Assembly (NCBI GenBank): GCA_964415045.1
Contig: CAYPZL010000012.1
Coordinates: forward strand, 1 to 51,191
DNA length: 51,191 bases
From: CAYPZL01 sp964415045
GTDB taxonomy: Bacteria > Planctomycetota > Phycisphaerae > Sedimentisphaerales > Anaerobacaceae
Direction of reading: 5' to 3'
The notes beneath the pieces were generated by a model. That model saw nothing but the letters and a program-made list of their open reading frames with translations, did no database searches and was not told the DNA's origin. Positions within the stretch are counted from its first letter, which is position 1, and each line of letters opens with the position of its first letter. A program made the translations under genes and the position numbers. Below, piece after piece: positions 20,237-30,015 of this stretch.

Positions 20237-21796
20237 CTACCGCGCGGCGGGATCGCGTTGCCAGCCGATGCGCCGCAGCATTTCCTCGATCTCCGGGTTG
20301 GCCATGAACGTGCGCCAGCAGAGGCCCGTGCGGTAGTTCTCGATCATGACCACGATAGGCCCCTGGTCGATGGCTAAGTAGCTCTTGGCGAACCAGTCCT
20401 TGTCGAGATTGAACGCGTCTCGGAAGCCGAACGGTCCCCAGAGCCGCGGGCCGTACGTGTGATAGAAGTGTTTCAGGGTTGCGATCGACTCCTTCGGCAC
20501 GTAGGGCATCGCACTGATCGCGGCCGTGGGCGTGATCGTGCCGTTGTCGCGCCTCGGTTCGTGGGCCCGGTACCCGCCCGGCGTATCACTGGCGGTCAGG
20601 CCCCAGCACAGCGCGCTGTATCCCTTGTGCTTGCCCGGGTTGGCGGCGCAGTAGGCCTGCTGGATCAGGCTGATGTTGCGATTGTTCTCGAAGTAGTTGC
20701 AGTACCGGTCGCGCTTGCGGCGCGGGTCGAATCCGAGAAACGAGTAGTGCGTAAAAAACAGCGGCCCGCCCATGGGCCAGCCGACCCATTGTTTGTGGCC
20801 GTAGTAGGTATTGCCGTTGACGTATCCGCTGTCGTCGCGGCCGACCCAGCCTTCGTAATAGCAGGCCGGATCGATCCCGTGCGTCGGCGAGGCGATCGCC
20901 AGCAGATACGTGATCATGCACTCGTTGAAGTGCCCCCCGATCGCGTGGTTCATCCTCCATTCGTAGCGGGGCGACCAATGCCAGTACAGCCGTTTGCTCC
21001 CCGGTTCGCGCAGGTACCAGTCCCATTCGACCTGCTCCCACAGACGCGTAATCGTCTCGCGCAGCTCGCGCTCGACCGCGTCGTCGGCGTCGAAGTACCG
21101 CCGCACCGTGAGCATGCCCTGGATAAGGTAGGCGGTTTCGACCAGGTCGCCCCCATCGTCGTACCTGGAGAACGGAACGGTTTTGCCGATCCGCCCGCTG
21201 ATCCAGTGCGACCACGCGCCGTGATAGCGGGTGGCTTTCGTTTCGAGAAACCGCACCATTTTCAGCAGATGCTCGGCTGCTTCTTTTCGCTCGACGAATC
21301 CGCGCTCGACGCCCACCACGATGGCCATCATCCCGAACCCGGTGCCCCCGCTGGTGCACGTATCCTGGCTGCGGAGCCTTTCGCGAGCCAGTCCACTGAC
21401 CGGGTGCGCGTAGTCCCAGAAGTAGCGCAGCGTCGCCTCCTGCACCGACGTGAGCAGTTGCTCGTCGGTCATCGCATACGAGCGGGCCGAGACGGTTTGG
21501 AAAGGCGCCGATTCGACTCCCCCGCGCTCGACGCTCGCAACGAGATAGTGATACGTTCGCCCGTTCTCGCCGAGGAAATCGCTGTAGACATTGAGCTCCC
21601 ACGGGTTGCGCGTTAGTTTTTCGAACGGTCCCTCGGCCGTGTCGCCGCGGTAGACATGATACCCGGCGTGCCCGCCCGACCACGTCAGGTCGATCCGACT
21701 GTCATGCCCCGTGGCGACCAGATCGAACCCCGACGCCGCCGCCGCCACCGACGCCAGCAATACCGCCAAGCCAAACCAAAAGCCTCTGTCTCTCAT
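20237..21796 (-). CDS. Secreted glucoamylase-like protein (GMGH/glycoamylase family) with an N-terminal Fn3-like domain
   Basis: 519 aa from ATG 21796 (GGGAG 7 nt upstream; a second ATG one codon earlier). Signal peptide about 1-25. Residues 25-110 resemble a fibronectin type III domain (IDLTWSGGHAGYHVYRGDTA). The remainder is an (alpha/alpha)6-barrel-type domain of the glycoamylase family: ATLRYFWDYAHPVSGLARER, TGFGMMAIVVGVERGF, FFTHYSFLGFDPRRKRDRYC and YRAHEPRRDNGTITPTAAIS are typical. Related domains occur in cyclic-beta-glucan synthases and in secreted glucan hydrolases. Substrate is not determined. The gene ends only 22 bp from the convergent candidate selenoprotein. Confidence 0.85.
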   Translation of the reverse strand: MRDRGFWFGLAVLLASVAAAASGFDLVATGHDSRIDLTWSGGHAGYHVYRGDTAEGPFEKLTRNPWELNVYSDFLGENGRTYHYLVASVERGGVESAPFQTVSARSYAMTDEQLLTSVQEATLRYFWDYAHPVSGLARERLRSQDTCTSGGTGFGMMAIVVGVERGFVERKEAAEHLLKMVRFLETKATRYHGAWSHWISGRIGKTVPFSRYDDGGDLVETAYLIQGMLTVRRYFDADDAVERELRETITRLWEQVEWDWYLREPGSKRLYWHWSPRYEWRMNHAIGGHFNECMITYLLAIASPTHGIDPACYYEGWVGRDDSGYVNGNTYYGHKQWVGWPMGGPLFFTHYSFLGFDPRRKRDRYCNYFENNRNISLIQQAYCAANPGKHKGYSALCWGLTASDTPGGYRAHEPRRDNGTITPTAAISAMPYVPKESIATLKHFYHTYGPRLWGPFGFRDAFNLDKDWFAKSYLAIDQGPIVVMIENYRTGLCWRTFMANPEIEEMLRRIGWQRDPAAR

Positions 21797-21907
21797 CATG
21801 ACGCTCCCATCAACGTAAACGTCTATGCTTTCACCGGCACACGACAAACAAATCAAGTAACGCGTCCCCGGAATTGCCGAGTTCCTTCAATGCCGATGTT
21901 GGATGTG

Positions 21908-22648
21908 TCACACATCCGGATAGACATAAGGGATATTTGATTCGACGTAATCAAAAATCCAAACTCTTTGGAATGAAGAACCCCTAATATTTGGGGGAAC
22001 TAGCTTTCGGACCTTATCAAGCCAAAGAATCTCAGGCTGCAATGACTTCAGTCTGCTGTGAACCAAAAGATCGACCGGGAAATCACACTCATACTTTTTT
22101 GCGAACTTCTGATTTATGCGTTCTGTGATTGTATTTCTGATATGCAAGGCAAGTCCAGATGCGTTAAACAATGGACCTACCATTTCGCCTCTGGCAACGG
22201 TTATACGTTCAATTCCTTCTGGCAGTAGTTCTCTTGCTAAATCACCTTCTGAATCGCTGGAACACTTGAGCAGGGCAGCGAAAACATCTGGAAGGAGACG
22301 AGTTGCTTTGTTCAATGACGCACCTTTCTGAAACGCTACAAATATAGCCGCATTTCCGAAGAGTGCATCTAGCTGGGTTTTTATTTCAGGCTCCATATCG
22401 GCATAATGCGGATACATAGTGTCCTTTATATCGAGACCAAAATTGTAGTTTCTGGCTTGATTGGGATCAATGACCTCTGTCAGTTCAAATGCCAACTGTG
22501 TTCCATCTTCTAGTTTGCACAGGGCATCTGGCTGTGGAGGATCTAGGGAAAAAATGTTGCATGACTGGCAAGGCATTTGAGCAACATGGAGAAATGCTTC
22601 GACAATCCGTTTTTCCTCTGCTTGTTGTTGATCATGGTTTTCAGGCAT
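21908..22648 (-). CDS. Orphan protein, possible PD-(D/E)XK-like fold
   Basis: 246 aa, in clearly AT-richer DNA than its neighbours, suggesting recent acquisition. The N-terminal part has two Cys (MPCQSCNIF), then PDALCKLEDGTQLAFELTEV. The spacing of PD and ExxE in a beta-hairpin context resembles a degenerate PD-(D/E)XK nuclease core, but the usual Lys is not obvious, so this is only a structural guess. No signal peptide or membrane segment is seen. Start: GGAAGG 8 nt upstream of ATG 22648. The neighbours give no functional clue. Confidence 0.7.
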   Translation of the reverse strand: MPENHDQQQAEEKRIVEAFLHVAQMPCQSCNIFSLDPPQPDALCKLEDGTQLAFELTEVIDPNQARNYNFGLDIKDTMYPHYADMEPEIKTQLDALFGNAAIFVAFQKGASLNKATRLLPDVFAALLKCSSDSEGDLARELLPEGIERITVARGEMVGPLFNASGLALHIRNTITERINQKFAKKYECDFPVDLLVHSRLKSLQPEILWLDKVRKLVPPNIRGSSFQRVWIFDYVESNIPYVYPDV

Positions 22649-23640
22649 GCCAGTGACCTTCCATTGCTATGAGCATCCAACAAGTTATTATCTGCTTTTC
22701 CTGAGAACACCGGATAAGATATTCTTAAGAGCAGCCCTTGAGAAGGAGAATCTGGCGGGAGATGCTGCTGCCTATCTCGATAACATCGGAATGTGAATAT
22801 TCTCAGGAAATCTCGGGGGAGTCCGGGAACACTTTGCTTGTTTCTGTCTTGAACTGAGAGAATCTGCATGGGCTTCAAGCCCATCCACCGTTTCGCGCGT
22901 TGCGGAATCTGTACTATGAACTCGCAACAATGGGAAATCCTTTCCAGATAATCTCGGGACGATGATCCAAGCTGCCGTAGAAGAAGAGATTCGACTTCGC
23001 GCGGAGGCGCAGAGGCGCTGAGGTTAAAAGAGGCGGTGGAGATTTGCGGTTCTCTGCGTCTCCGCGTCTCTGCGCGCGTACCTATTTGGTCTCGGCCGGA
23101 GGTGGGTATCTCGCCGTTCGTATCTCGTCGCTCGTATCTCGTATCTCGGTATCTGTCGCGGGGGGGCTTGGCAGGGGAGGGGCGGGTGTCGGGGGACGCG
23201 TGGGTTGAGAACCCATCCTACAACTCGCAACAACTGGAAATCCTCTCCAGATAATCTCGGGACGATGATCCAAACTGCCGTAGAAAAAGAGATTCGACTT
23301 CGCGCGGAGGCGCAGAGGCGCTGAGGTTAAAAGAGGCGGTGGAGATTTGCGGTTCTCTGCGTCTCCGCGTCTCTGCGCGCGTACCTATTTGGTTTCGGCC
23401 GGAGGTGGGTATCTCGGCGTCCGTACGACTGGTGTCTGCACAAGAATGACAGAGTCGAATCCGTGTGAATCGCGCGTTAATCCGTGTCCAGAAACACGTT
23501 CGCGGATCGGTCGGCAGTTCTTCTTGCCATGCGGCTGGATTTCGGATAGTATGGGGCGAGCACCTCTTGGGGGTGGGTCCGGCCCGGTTGCGGGTCGGGA
23601 GAGTAGACAGCATTCAGATGGATATTTGGGAATACAGCAG
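22649..23640. other. Gene-free 1-kb region dominated by repeats
   Basis: 22649-22860 is AT-rich leader of the orphan gene. 22869-22885 is a small palindrome (ATGGGCTT/AAGCCCAT). 22919-23424 is a duplicated element. 23425-23640 precedes typA. Any open frames here run through the repeats in several phases and do not look like protein. Confidence 0.6.
22919..23424. repeat. Two tandem copies of a ~203-bp element with internal hairpin
   Basis: Copy 1 is 22919-23122 and copy 2 is 23222-23424; they are almost identical, with few substitutions and one indel. Each holds an inverted repeat, GCGGAGGCGCAGAG and CTCTGCGTCTCCGC. The 100-bp spacer contains repeated GTATCTC units and, at 23196-23221, a 26-bp motif seen inverted at 33877-33902 with one mismatch. 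Confidence 0.8.
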
Positions 23641-25500
23641 ATGTACGCGGATACGGTACGGAACGTGGCGATCATCGCCCACGTGGACCACGGCAAGACG
23701 ACGCTGGTGGATCAGCTTCTCTACCAGTCGGGGATGTTCCGCAACGAGGAGCTGGACAAGCTGGCCGGCGGGCAGCACGGCCTGATTATGGACTCCGACC
23801 CGCTGGAGCGCGAACGCGGGATTACGATCCTGAGCAAGAACTGCGCCATCCAATATACCGACGCCGAAGGCAACGACTACAAGATCAATATCGTCGATAC
23901 CCCGGGCCACGCGGATTTCGGCGGCGAGGTCGAGCGGGTCCTGAAGATGACCGATGGCGTCCTGCTGATCGTCGATGCCTTCGAGGGGCCCATGCCGCAG
24001 ACGCGGTTCGTGCTGAGCAAGGCCCTGCAGCACGGGCTCAAGCCCATCCTGGTCGTGAACAAGGCCGACCGGACGGACTCCCGGCCCGATGACGTCGTCA
24101 ACGAGGTCTTCGACCTGTTCGTCGATCTGGAGGCGAACGATGATTCGCTGGATTTTCCGGTCCTGTTCGCCTCGGCCAAGGAGGGCTGGGCCACGGCCGA
24201 TCTGGCGCAGCCCAACGACAATCTCAAGCCGGTCTGCGATGCGATCATCCGGCACGTTCCGCCCCCGAAAGCCGATCCCGACAGCCCGCTGCAAATGCTG
24301 GTCACGACGCTGGAGTATTCCGACTACGTGGGGCGCGTGGCCATCGGCAAAGTCTTCGCCGGCCGTCTGGCGCAGAGCCAGGGCGTGACGGTCATCGACA
24401 AACAGGGACGCCACACCCAGCAGAAGGTGGTGCAGTTGTACCGGTTCGAGGGCCTGGGCAAGAAGCCGGCCCCGGACGTCCGGGCCGGTGACATCTGCGC
24501 GGTGGCGGGTCTGGATCCGGTCGATATCGGCGACACGATCGCCTGCCCGGACGAGCCGAACGCCTTGCCCGTCGTGGCCATCGACGAGCCGACGATGAGC
24601 ATGACGTTTCACGTCAACAACGGCCCGTTCGCCGGGAGGGAGGGCAAATTCGTCACCTCGCTTCAGCTCAAGGACCGCTTGCAGAAGGAGCTGCAAACGA
24701 ACGTGGCTCTGCGTGTGGAGCCCGGACCCAGCGCCGACGAATACATCGTCTCCGGGCGGGGCCTGATGCATTTGGGCATCCTGCTGGAGAACATGCGGCG
24801 GGAAGGCTACGAGGTCTGCGTGGGCAAGCCGCAGGTCATCATCCGCGAGGTGGACGGGCGTCGTCAGGAGCCGATCGAGCGTCTGGTGATCGACTGTCCC
24901 GCCGACTGCCAGAACGCGGTGATGAGCCTCATCGGCAACCGGCGCAGCGAGCTGGTCAGCATGGACGCCAAGAGCGGCACCGCCGATTACGTTCACATGG
25001 AGTTCATGATTCCTTCGCGGGGTCTGTTCGGCCTCAACGCCCGCATCCTCACCGCCACCCAGGGTCGGGCGGTGATGCACCATACCTTCGAGCGGTACGA
25101 GCCGATGCGGGGCTCGATTCCCGAGCGGCAGGCCGGCGTGATGATCGCGACCGAAACGGGCACCGTCACCGCCTACGCGCTGGACGCCCTCCACGATCGC
25201 GGCACCTTCTTCGTCCGGCCGGGGGACGCCGTGTATGAAGGCCAGGTCGTTGGAGAGCACTCTCGGGATAAGGATATCGCCGTGAATGCGACGAAGGCCA
25301 AGCAATTGACCAATATCCGGGCCGCCAGCAAGGATGACGCCGCCCGCGTGCGTCCCCCGCGCATCATGAGTCTGGAGGTGTGCCTGGAGTACATCCAGCA
25401 GGACGAGCTGGTCGAGGTCTGCCCCCGGTCGATTCGCATCCGCAAGCGCCTGCTCAAGGAAGGGGACCGCCGCCGCGCGGCCCGGCGCGTTTCATCCTGA
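23641..25500 (+). CDS. typA: Ribosome-associated translational GTPase TypA/BipA
   Basis: 619 aa, normal length. An EF-G-like GTPase that binds the ribosome and supports 50S assembly and stress growth. G1 AHVDHGKTTLVDQLL is at residues 11-25, the effector region has ERERGITILSKN, G3 is DTPGHADFGGEV, and G4 is NKADR. The TypA-specific C-terminus is present (RGLFGLNARILTATQGRAVM, NIRAASKDDAARVRPPRIMS). ATG 23641 is chosen because the protein begins MYADTVRNVAIIAHVDHGKT as in the family; the Shine-Dalgarno site is weak and the upstream frame is repeat DNA. Confidence 0.95.
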   Translation: MYADTVRNVAIIAHVDHGKTTLVDQLLYQSGMFRNEELDKLAGGQHGLIMDSDPLERERGITILSKNCAIQYTDAEGNDYKINIVDTPGHADFGGEVERVLKMTDGVLLIVDAFEGPMPQTRFVLSKALQHGLKPILVVNKADRTDSRPDDVVNEVFDLFVDLEANDDSLDFPVLFASAKEGWATADLAQPNDNLKPVCDAIIRHVPPPKADPDSPLQMLVTTLEYSDYVGRVAIGKVFAGRLAQSQGVTVIDKQGRHTQQKVVQLYRFEGLGKKPAPDVRAGDICAVAGLDPVDIGDTIACPDEPNALPVVAIDEPTMSMTFHVNNGPFAGREGKFVTSLQLKDRLQKELQTNVALRVEPGPSADEYIVSGRGLMHLGILLENMRREGYEVCVGKPQVIIREVDGRRQEPIERLVIDCPADCQNAVMSLIGNRRSELVSMDAKSGTADYVHMEFMIPSRGLFGLNARILTATQGRAVMHHTFERYEPMRGSIPERQAGVMIATETGTVTAYALDALHDRGTFFVRPGDAVYEGQVVGEHSRDKDIAVNATKAKQLTNIRAASKDDAARVRPPRIMSLEVCLEYIQQDELVEVCPRSIRIRKRLLKEGDRRRAARRVSS

Positions 25501-25511
25501 CGAGCCCGCCG

Positions 25512-27314
25512 CTACGTCTCGAACGAGTCTTCCCGGTCGAACCAGTCGGGGGTCTCGCACAGAGTCATGGCGGTGTCGATCAGGGCCAGGTGGCTGTAGC
25601 CCTGGGGGAAGTTGCCCAACAGACGCTTGGTCTTGACGTCGATGTCTTCGCTGAACAGGCCGAGATGGTTGCTGTAGGTCAGCGTTTTCTCGAAGAGCTC
25701 GCGGGCTAGGTCCTTCTTGCCGATGCGGTACAGGGCTTTGATCATCCAGAACGTGCAGACGGTGAAGGAGGAGTGGGGGGTGCCGAAATCGTCGCGTCCG
25801 AGGTACCGGTACGTGAGCCCGTCTACACACAGGCGTTCGTAGGTCTCCTTGACCGTGCTGACGTACACGGAGTCCTCGGCGCGTAGAAAGCCGTAGTGCT
25901 CGGCCAGGAGGTTGGCCGAGTCGAGACTGCGGCTGCCGTAGAACTGGGCCAGCGCTCCGGTTTCCGGATCCCGGCCTTTGGCCAGCACGTCGGCTTTGAT
26001 CCGGTCCTTGAGCTTGCCATAGTAGCGGGCGTCTTCCGTTTTGCCGAAGAAGCCGGCGATACGCATGGCCCGATCCACGGCGACCCAGCAGAGAATCTTG
26101 GAGAAGGTGAAGTGGTGACGGCGGGTCCGGAATTCCCAGATGCCCGAGTCGAGATTGTGCCAGTTGTTGTAGACGTGTCGCCCCAGTGAGCGCACGACGG
26201 TCCACAGCTCCTCCTTGTTGTCCAGCGTCTGGCCGAACACCCTCAAACTCTGGTAAATGACGTCCATCACGATGCCGTAGATGTCGTTCTGCTTCTGCCG
26301 GTAGGCCGCGTTGCCCGCTCGTACGGGGCGCGAGTTTTCGTAGCCGCTGAGCCAGTCCAGCTCGCGCTCGGCCAGGATCTTCTGGCGGTGGATGCCGTAC
26401 ATGATCTGAATCTTCTCGTCCTTGAACGGGACCAGATCCAGGATGAACTTGAGGAACCGCTTGGCGACGTTGTAGTGTCCGAGCTTGGTCAGTACGCTGA
26501 TCGTCATGGAGGCGTCGCGAATCCAGCAGTAGCGATAGTCCCAGTTGCGCACGTCGCCGATGGTTTCGGGCAGGCTGGTCGTCACGGCGGCCAGAATCGC
26601 ACCGGTCTCCTGATAGGCCAGCAGCTTCAGCACCAGGGCGCTGCGCTCCACGGCCTCGCGGTACTCAGAGAACACGGTCGTACGGGCCAGCCAGCCCATC
26701 CAGTAGACCTTGGTGCGCTCCAGTTCCAGCAGGGCCCAGTCGATCTCCGGACGCACGAGCTTCTGGTTGTAGCTTAGCAGCAGGAAATGGTCGCGCTCGA
26801 TGCGGACGGGTTTGCCTGCGGCGATCTTCTTCAGCGGCAGGTCGGCGTAGAGATAGACGGACTCGTACGGACCGCGCGCGGTGCAATACTTGATGAATTC
26901 GTGGGTGACAGCGGTGCGGACGGGATTGCGGGCGTAGACCGGTCGGGGGTCGTAGACGATACGGACCTGGGGCTTGCCCGAAAGGTGGCGGATGTACCGA
27001 ATCACGTCCGGCGGGCAGTGATAGGCCCCGCTGTCCGTCTTGTAGCGAGGCATGAAATCGATCAGTTCGAACGCGTCGTCGTCCCGCCGGAACGTGGTGA
27101 CCAGGATATTGGTGCGGCGCAGGTACTGCTGCGTCGTCTCGTATCCGTCGTCGGGTGCGACGGCGAAAGAACCGCCCTTTTTCTCATCCAGCAGCTTGGC
27201 GAAGACCGAAGACGAATCGAAATCGGGCAGGCAGCACCAGTCGATGCTGCCCCGATCGCTGATCAGTGCGGCGCTCTTGCAGTTGCCGATCACGCCGTAG
27301 TTGAGATTGTCCAT
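25512..27314 (-). CDS. Glycoside hydrolase family 15 protein (glucoamylase/trehalase-like)
   Basis: 600 aa, normal for bacterial GH15 proteins. No signal peptide, so probably cytoplasmic. N-terminal LNYGVIGNCKSAALISDRGS followed by IDWCCLPDFDSSSVF is the standard GH15 beta-sandwich start. The catalytic (alpha/alpha)6 domain begins at NWDYRYCWIRDASMTISVL, and later AFVGRRHF-like positions and the C-terminal SEDIDVKTKRLLGNFPQGYS fit the family. Activity could be on maltodextrin, isomaltose or trehalose; sequence alone does not decide. It converges on typA with only 11 bp between stops. Confidence 0.9.
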   Translation of the reverse strand: MDNLNYGVIGNCKSAALISDRGSIDWCCLPDFDSSSVFAKLLDEKKGGSFAVAPDDGYETTQQYLRRTNILVTTFRRDDDAFELIDFMPRYKTDSGAYHCPPDVIRYIRHLSGKPQVRIVYDPRPVYARNPVRTAVTHEFIKYCTARGPYESVYLYADLPLKKIAAGKPVRIERDHFLLLSYNQKLVRPEIDWALLELERTKVYWMGWLARTTVFSEYREAVERSALVLKLLAYQETGAILAAVTTSLPETIGDVRNWDYRYCWIRDASMTISVLTKLGHYNVAKRFLKFILDLVPFKDEKIQIMYGIHRQKILAERELDWLSGYENSRPVRAGNAAYRQKQNDIYGIVMDVIYQSLRVFGQTLDNKEELWTVVRSLGRHVYNNWHNLDSGIWEFRTRRHHFTFSKILCWVAVDRAMRIAGFFGKTEDARYYGKLKDRIKADVLAKGRDPETGALAQFYGSRSLDSANLLAEHYGFLRAEDSVYVSTVKETYERLCVDGLTYRYLGRDDFGTPHSSFTVCTFWMIKALYRIGKKDLARELFEKTLTYSNHLGLFSEDIDVKTKRLLGNFPQGYSHLALIDTAMTLCETPDWFDREDSFET

Positions 27315-27787
27315 GAAACTCTAATCCAGGTCCAAGATTCACCCTCCACCGCTCACGATGTGCGGCATCATACGTCCGCCCGGCCCAAAAGTCAAACGCG
27401 GTGTGCCCGGCTCGGGGCCGTGCGGTTCTCCGGGTATCAATGTACCAGACGATGAAAACCGACGGGTGGCAGCTTGAAGTCCGAAGGACCTGGAGATGGT
27501 GTGAAACACGGGATGCTTTCCGCAGCCGCGTCGAGCCCGCGTGCAGGGCTTCGCAAAGGCTGGCGGCCGGTCGTGGTGATGCAATCCGATTTTCGGCCAT
27601 CGCGTGTGTTTCGTGGTTTTGTATGATCGTCGCCGAATTCGGTGGAACCCTTCCCTCGTTTCTGCGACCCTGTACCGTGGAAAGACCGGCCGGCGGGGTC
27701 TCTTGAACGCAGCTCCGCGCCCGTGTAGGATAGGAAGGCGACCGTTGTCGATTACGCCTGCAAGGTCTTCCTGTTGGAGAGATGAGC
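27315..27787. other. Intergenic region without a supported gene
   Basis: This 470-bp gap lies between two divergently transcribed genes, so promoters for both are expected. I see no frame with protein-like composition and no repeat or strong hairpin. Confidence 0.5.
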
Positions 27788-29794
27788 ATGTATCCTGCAT
27801 TGCATTGCCGGCGGGGGAGTCGATTGGGCAAGAGACTCGCCTCGTTGCTTGGCGTGTTCGTGACGCTGCTTCTTGTTGTCTCGGGTACAGTCGAGACATG
27901 GGGCTCCGAGACGTCGGGGCGGTACTTTACGATCCAGGTCGTGGACCGGCAGACGGGACGCGGCGTGCCGCTCGTGGAGCTGCGCACGACCAACAACATC
28001 CGTTACGTCACGGACAGCGCCGGCGTGATCGCCTTTTACGAGCCGGGGCTGATGGATCGCGACGTGTTCTTCTTCGTCGGGAGCCACGGGTATGAGTTTC
28101 CCAAGGACGGCTTCGGCATGGCCGGCAAGGCTCTGCGAACCACGCCGGGGGCGGAGGCCCGCCTGGAGATCGACCGGCTGAACGTGGCCGAGCGGTTGTA
28201 CCGCGTCACCGGCCAGGGGATTTATCGCGACAGCATTTTGACGGGCCGGCCGGTCCCGCTGCGAAATCCCGTTCTCAACGGTCAGGTCATGGGACAGGAT
28301 TCGGTCTTCACGTGTTTCTACCGTGGGCGGTTGTTCTGGCTGTGGGGCGACACGGGCCGGCCGGGGTATCCGCTGGGCAATTTCGAGATGTCGGGGGCCG
28401 TATCGGATCTTCCCGGCCGGGGCGGGCTGGACCCGGCTGTCGGGATCGATCTGGACTATTTCGTCGATGAGAAGGGATTCAGCCGGCCGATGTCTCCGTT
28501 GAAGGAGCCGGGCCTGGTGTGGCTCGATGGGCTGCTGACCGTCGAGGACCACGACGGCCGCGAGCGCATGGTCGCCAAATTCGCGCGGCTCAAAGGTCTC
28601 GGCGACGTGCGCGAGCGGGGCCTGGTCGTCTATAACGACGCCACGGAGAAGTTCGAGCCCCTGGTACGCAGCAGCTTGGACTTGCTGCCCTATGCCAACA
28701 CGGGACATGCTTTTCCCGTGAGCGTGGGCGGGCGAGAATACTACTATTTCACGAGCCCGTCTCCGATGGGAGTGCGCCTGCGCGTGCGGGCGCAGTGGGA
28801 TGATGTAGTCGATCCCAACCGTTACGAGGTGTGGACGGCCCTGGAGTCCGGGGGCTCCGCCGCCCGGTCCCGGCAACCTTGCCGCTGGGTGCGTTTTGCC
28901 GAACTGATAGGGGGCGACGCCTCCGCCAGGGGCGCGGTCATCAAGGCGTTGGAAGAGGAAGGCAAGGGTGTGCACGTTTACGACGTGGAATCGGGCCGGA
29001 AGGTCACCCCGCACAATGGGACGGTCTACTTCAACGCCCACCGAAAACGCTGGATCGGGTTGTTCGTGGAGCAGTTCGGTGAGAGTTCGTTTTTGGGCGA
29101 GGTCTGGTACGCCGAGGCCGATACGCCCATAGGGCCCTGGGCCTACGCCCGCAAGATCGTGACGCACAACAAGTACTCGTTCTACAACCCGAAACACCAT
29201 CCTCTGTTCGACCGGGACGGCGGCCGTACGATTTTCTTCGAGGGCACGTATTCGTTCACGTTTTCCGGCTCGCTGGAAACCTCCACGCCGCGCTACGACT
29301 ACAACCAGATCATGTATCGATTGGACCTGGACGATCCTCGCACGGTACTGCCCATGGCGGTGTACCGGATGCACGACGGCGGGGGGTACTTGTTGCGCGA
29401 CGGCCTCGAGCAGCGGGACGGATGGAACGCGGTGGATTCCATACCGTTCTACGCCGTGGAGCCGGGTCGTGCCAAGGGAGACATGATTGCCGTTTATGCT
29501 CAGCACATACGCGTCGCCGGCGGTGCGACCACGCATCTGACGACGCGGCGTCCGACACCGTCCGCCGATCCGCTCTTCTACGCGTTGCCGCCGGCCGAGG
29601 CGGGGGAGAACCCGCGCGTGGTGGGCCTCTATGAGTACCGTCACCGCGACTCGGGCCTGGTGCGCTTCGACGCGAAGGATGCGGTGGAGCGCGAGGGCTG
29701 GAAACGCGCCGACGAGCCTCTGTGCCGCGTCTGGAAAGCCCCGGCGGAACCACCGGCGCTCGACGCGGACGCTGCGCCTCTACGGCATGACTGA
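27788..29794 (+). CDS. Large secreted protein of unknown function, propeller-like
   Basis: 668 aa from ATG 27788, chosen over ATG 27782 because GGAG then lies 8 nt away. Signal peptide about 1-42 (LASLLGVFVTLLLVVSGT). Residues 45-110 resemble a carboxypeptidase-regulatory beta-sandwich (QVVDRQTGRGVPLVELRTTN). The remainder has recurring Trp/Asp-Gly motifs (FYRGRLFWLWGDTGRPGYPL, RKRWIGLFVEQFGESSFLGE, GRTIFFEGTYSFTFSGS) that recall five-bladed beta-propeller glycosidases. I cannot assign a CAZy family or point to catalytic acids. It may act on polysaccharides like its many neighbours, but that is inference. Confidence 0.8.
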   Translation: MYPALHCRRGSRLGKRLASLLGVFVTLLLVVSGTVETWGSETSGRYFTIQVVDRQTGRGVPLVELRTTNNIRYVTDSAGVIAFYEPGLMDRDVFFFVGSHGYEFPKDGFGMAGKALRTTPGAEARLEIDRLNVAERLYRVTGQGIYRDSILTGRPVPLRNPVLNGQVMGQDSVFTCFYRGRLFWLWGDTGRPGYPLGNFEMSGAVSDLPGRGGLDPAVGIDLDYFVDEKGFSRPMSPLKEPGLVWLDGLLTVEDHDGRERMVAKFARLKGLGDVRERGLVVYNDATEKFEPLVRSSLDLLPYANTGHAFPVSVGGREYYYFTSPSPMGVRLRVRAQWDDVVDPNRYEVWTALESGGSAARSRQPCRWVRFAELIGGDASARGAVIKALEEEGKGVHVYDVESGRKVTPHNGTVYFNAHRKRWIGLFVEQFGESSFLGEVWYAEADTPIGPWAYARKIVTHNKYSFYNPKHHPLFDRDGGRTIFFEGTYSFTFSGSLETSTPRYDYNQIMYRLDLDDPRTVLPMAVYRMHDGGGYLLRDGLEQRDGWNAVDSIPFYAVEPGRAKGDMIAVYAQHIRVAGGATTHLTTRRPTPSADPLFYALPPAEAGENPRVVGLYEYRHRDSGLVRFDAKDAVEREGWKRADEPLCRVWKAPAEPPALDADAAPLRHD

Positions 29795-29825
29795 TACGAA
29801 TTATCATCAATCTTTGGGCGGCTTG

Positions 29826-29962
29826 TCATCCTGAACGAAGCGTAGCGAAGTGAAGGATCTGGGCTGCGTACGAGAGAAACTTCCAATTCGCAGACCATCC
29901 CGGCGCGCCGGGATTCGCCTGTGGCTCAGAGCCTGTCCTGAGCGTGGGCGAAGGAATGACAG
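29826..29962. repeat. Second copy of the CATCCTGAGCG-type dispersed repeat
   Basis: GTCATCCTGAACGAAGCGTA at 29826 with GAAGTGAAGGATCTGGG after it, and the inverted partner GGCGAAGGAATGACAG near 29947-29962. Related to 15896-16000. The gap between the flanking genes holds nothing else I can see. Confidence 0.55.
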
Positions 29963-30015
29963 AGTCCCATCGCGCGAGAATGTTTCCCAATCCGGATGAG
30001 AGCGCATCTCCCTTT

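Noticed and set aside
22919..23424. Repeats as a CRISPR array
   Set aside because: Only two ~203-bp copies; unit and spacer sizes are far from CRISPR and no cas genes are nearby.
27752..29644. 630-codon minus-strand frame opposite the secreted 668-aa protein
   Set aside because: The plus strand has a signal peptide and ribosome site; the minus frame shows neither.
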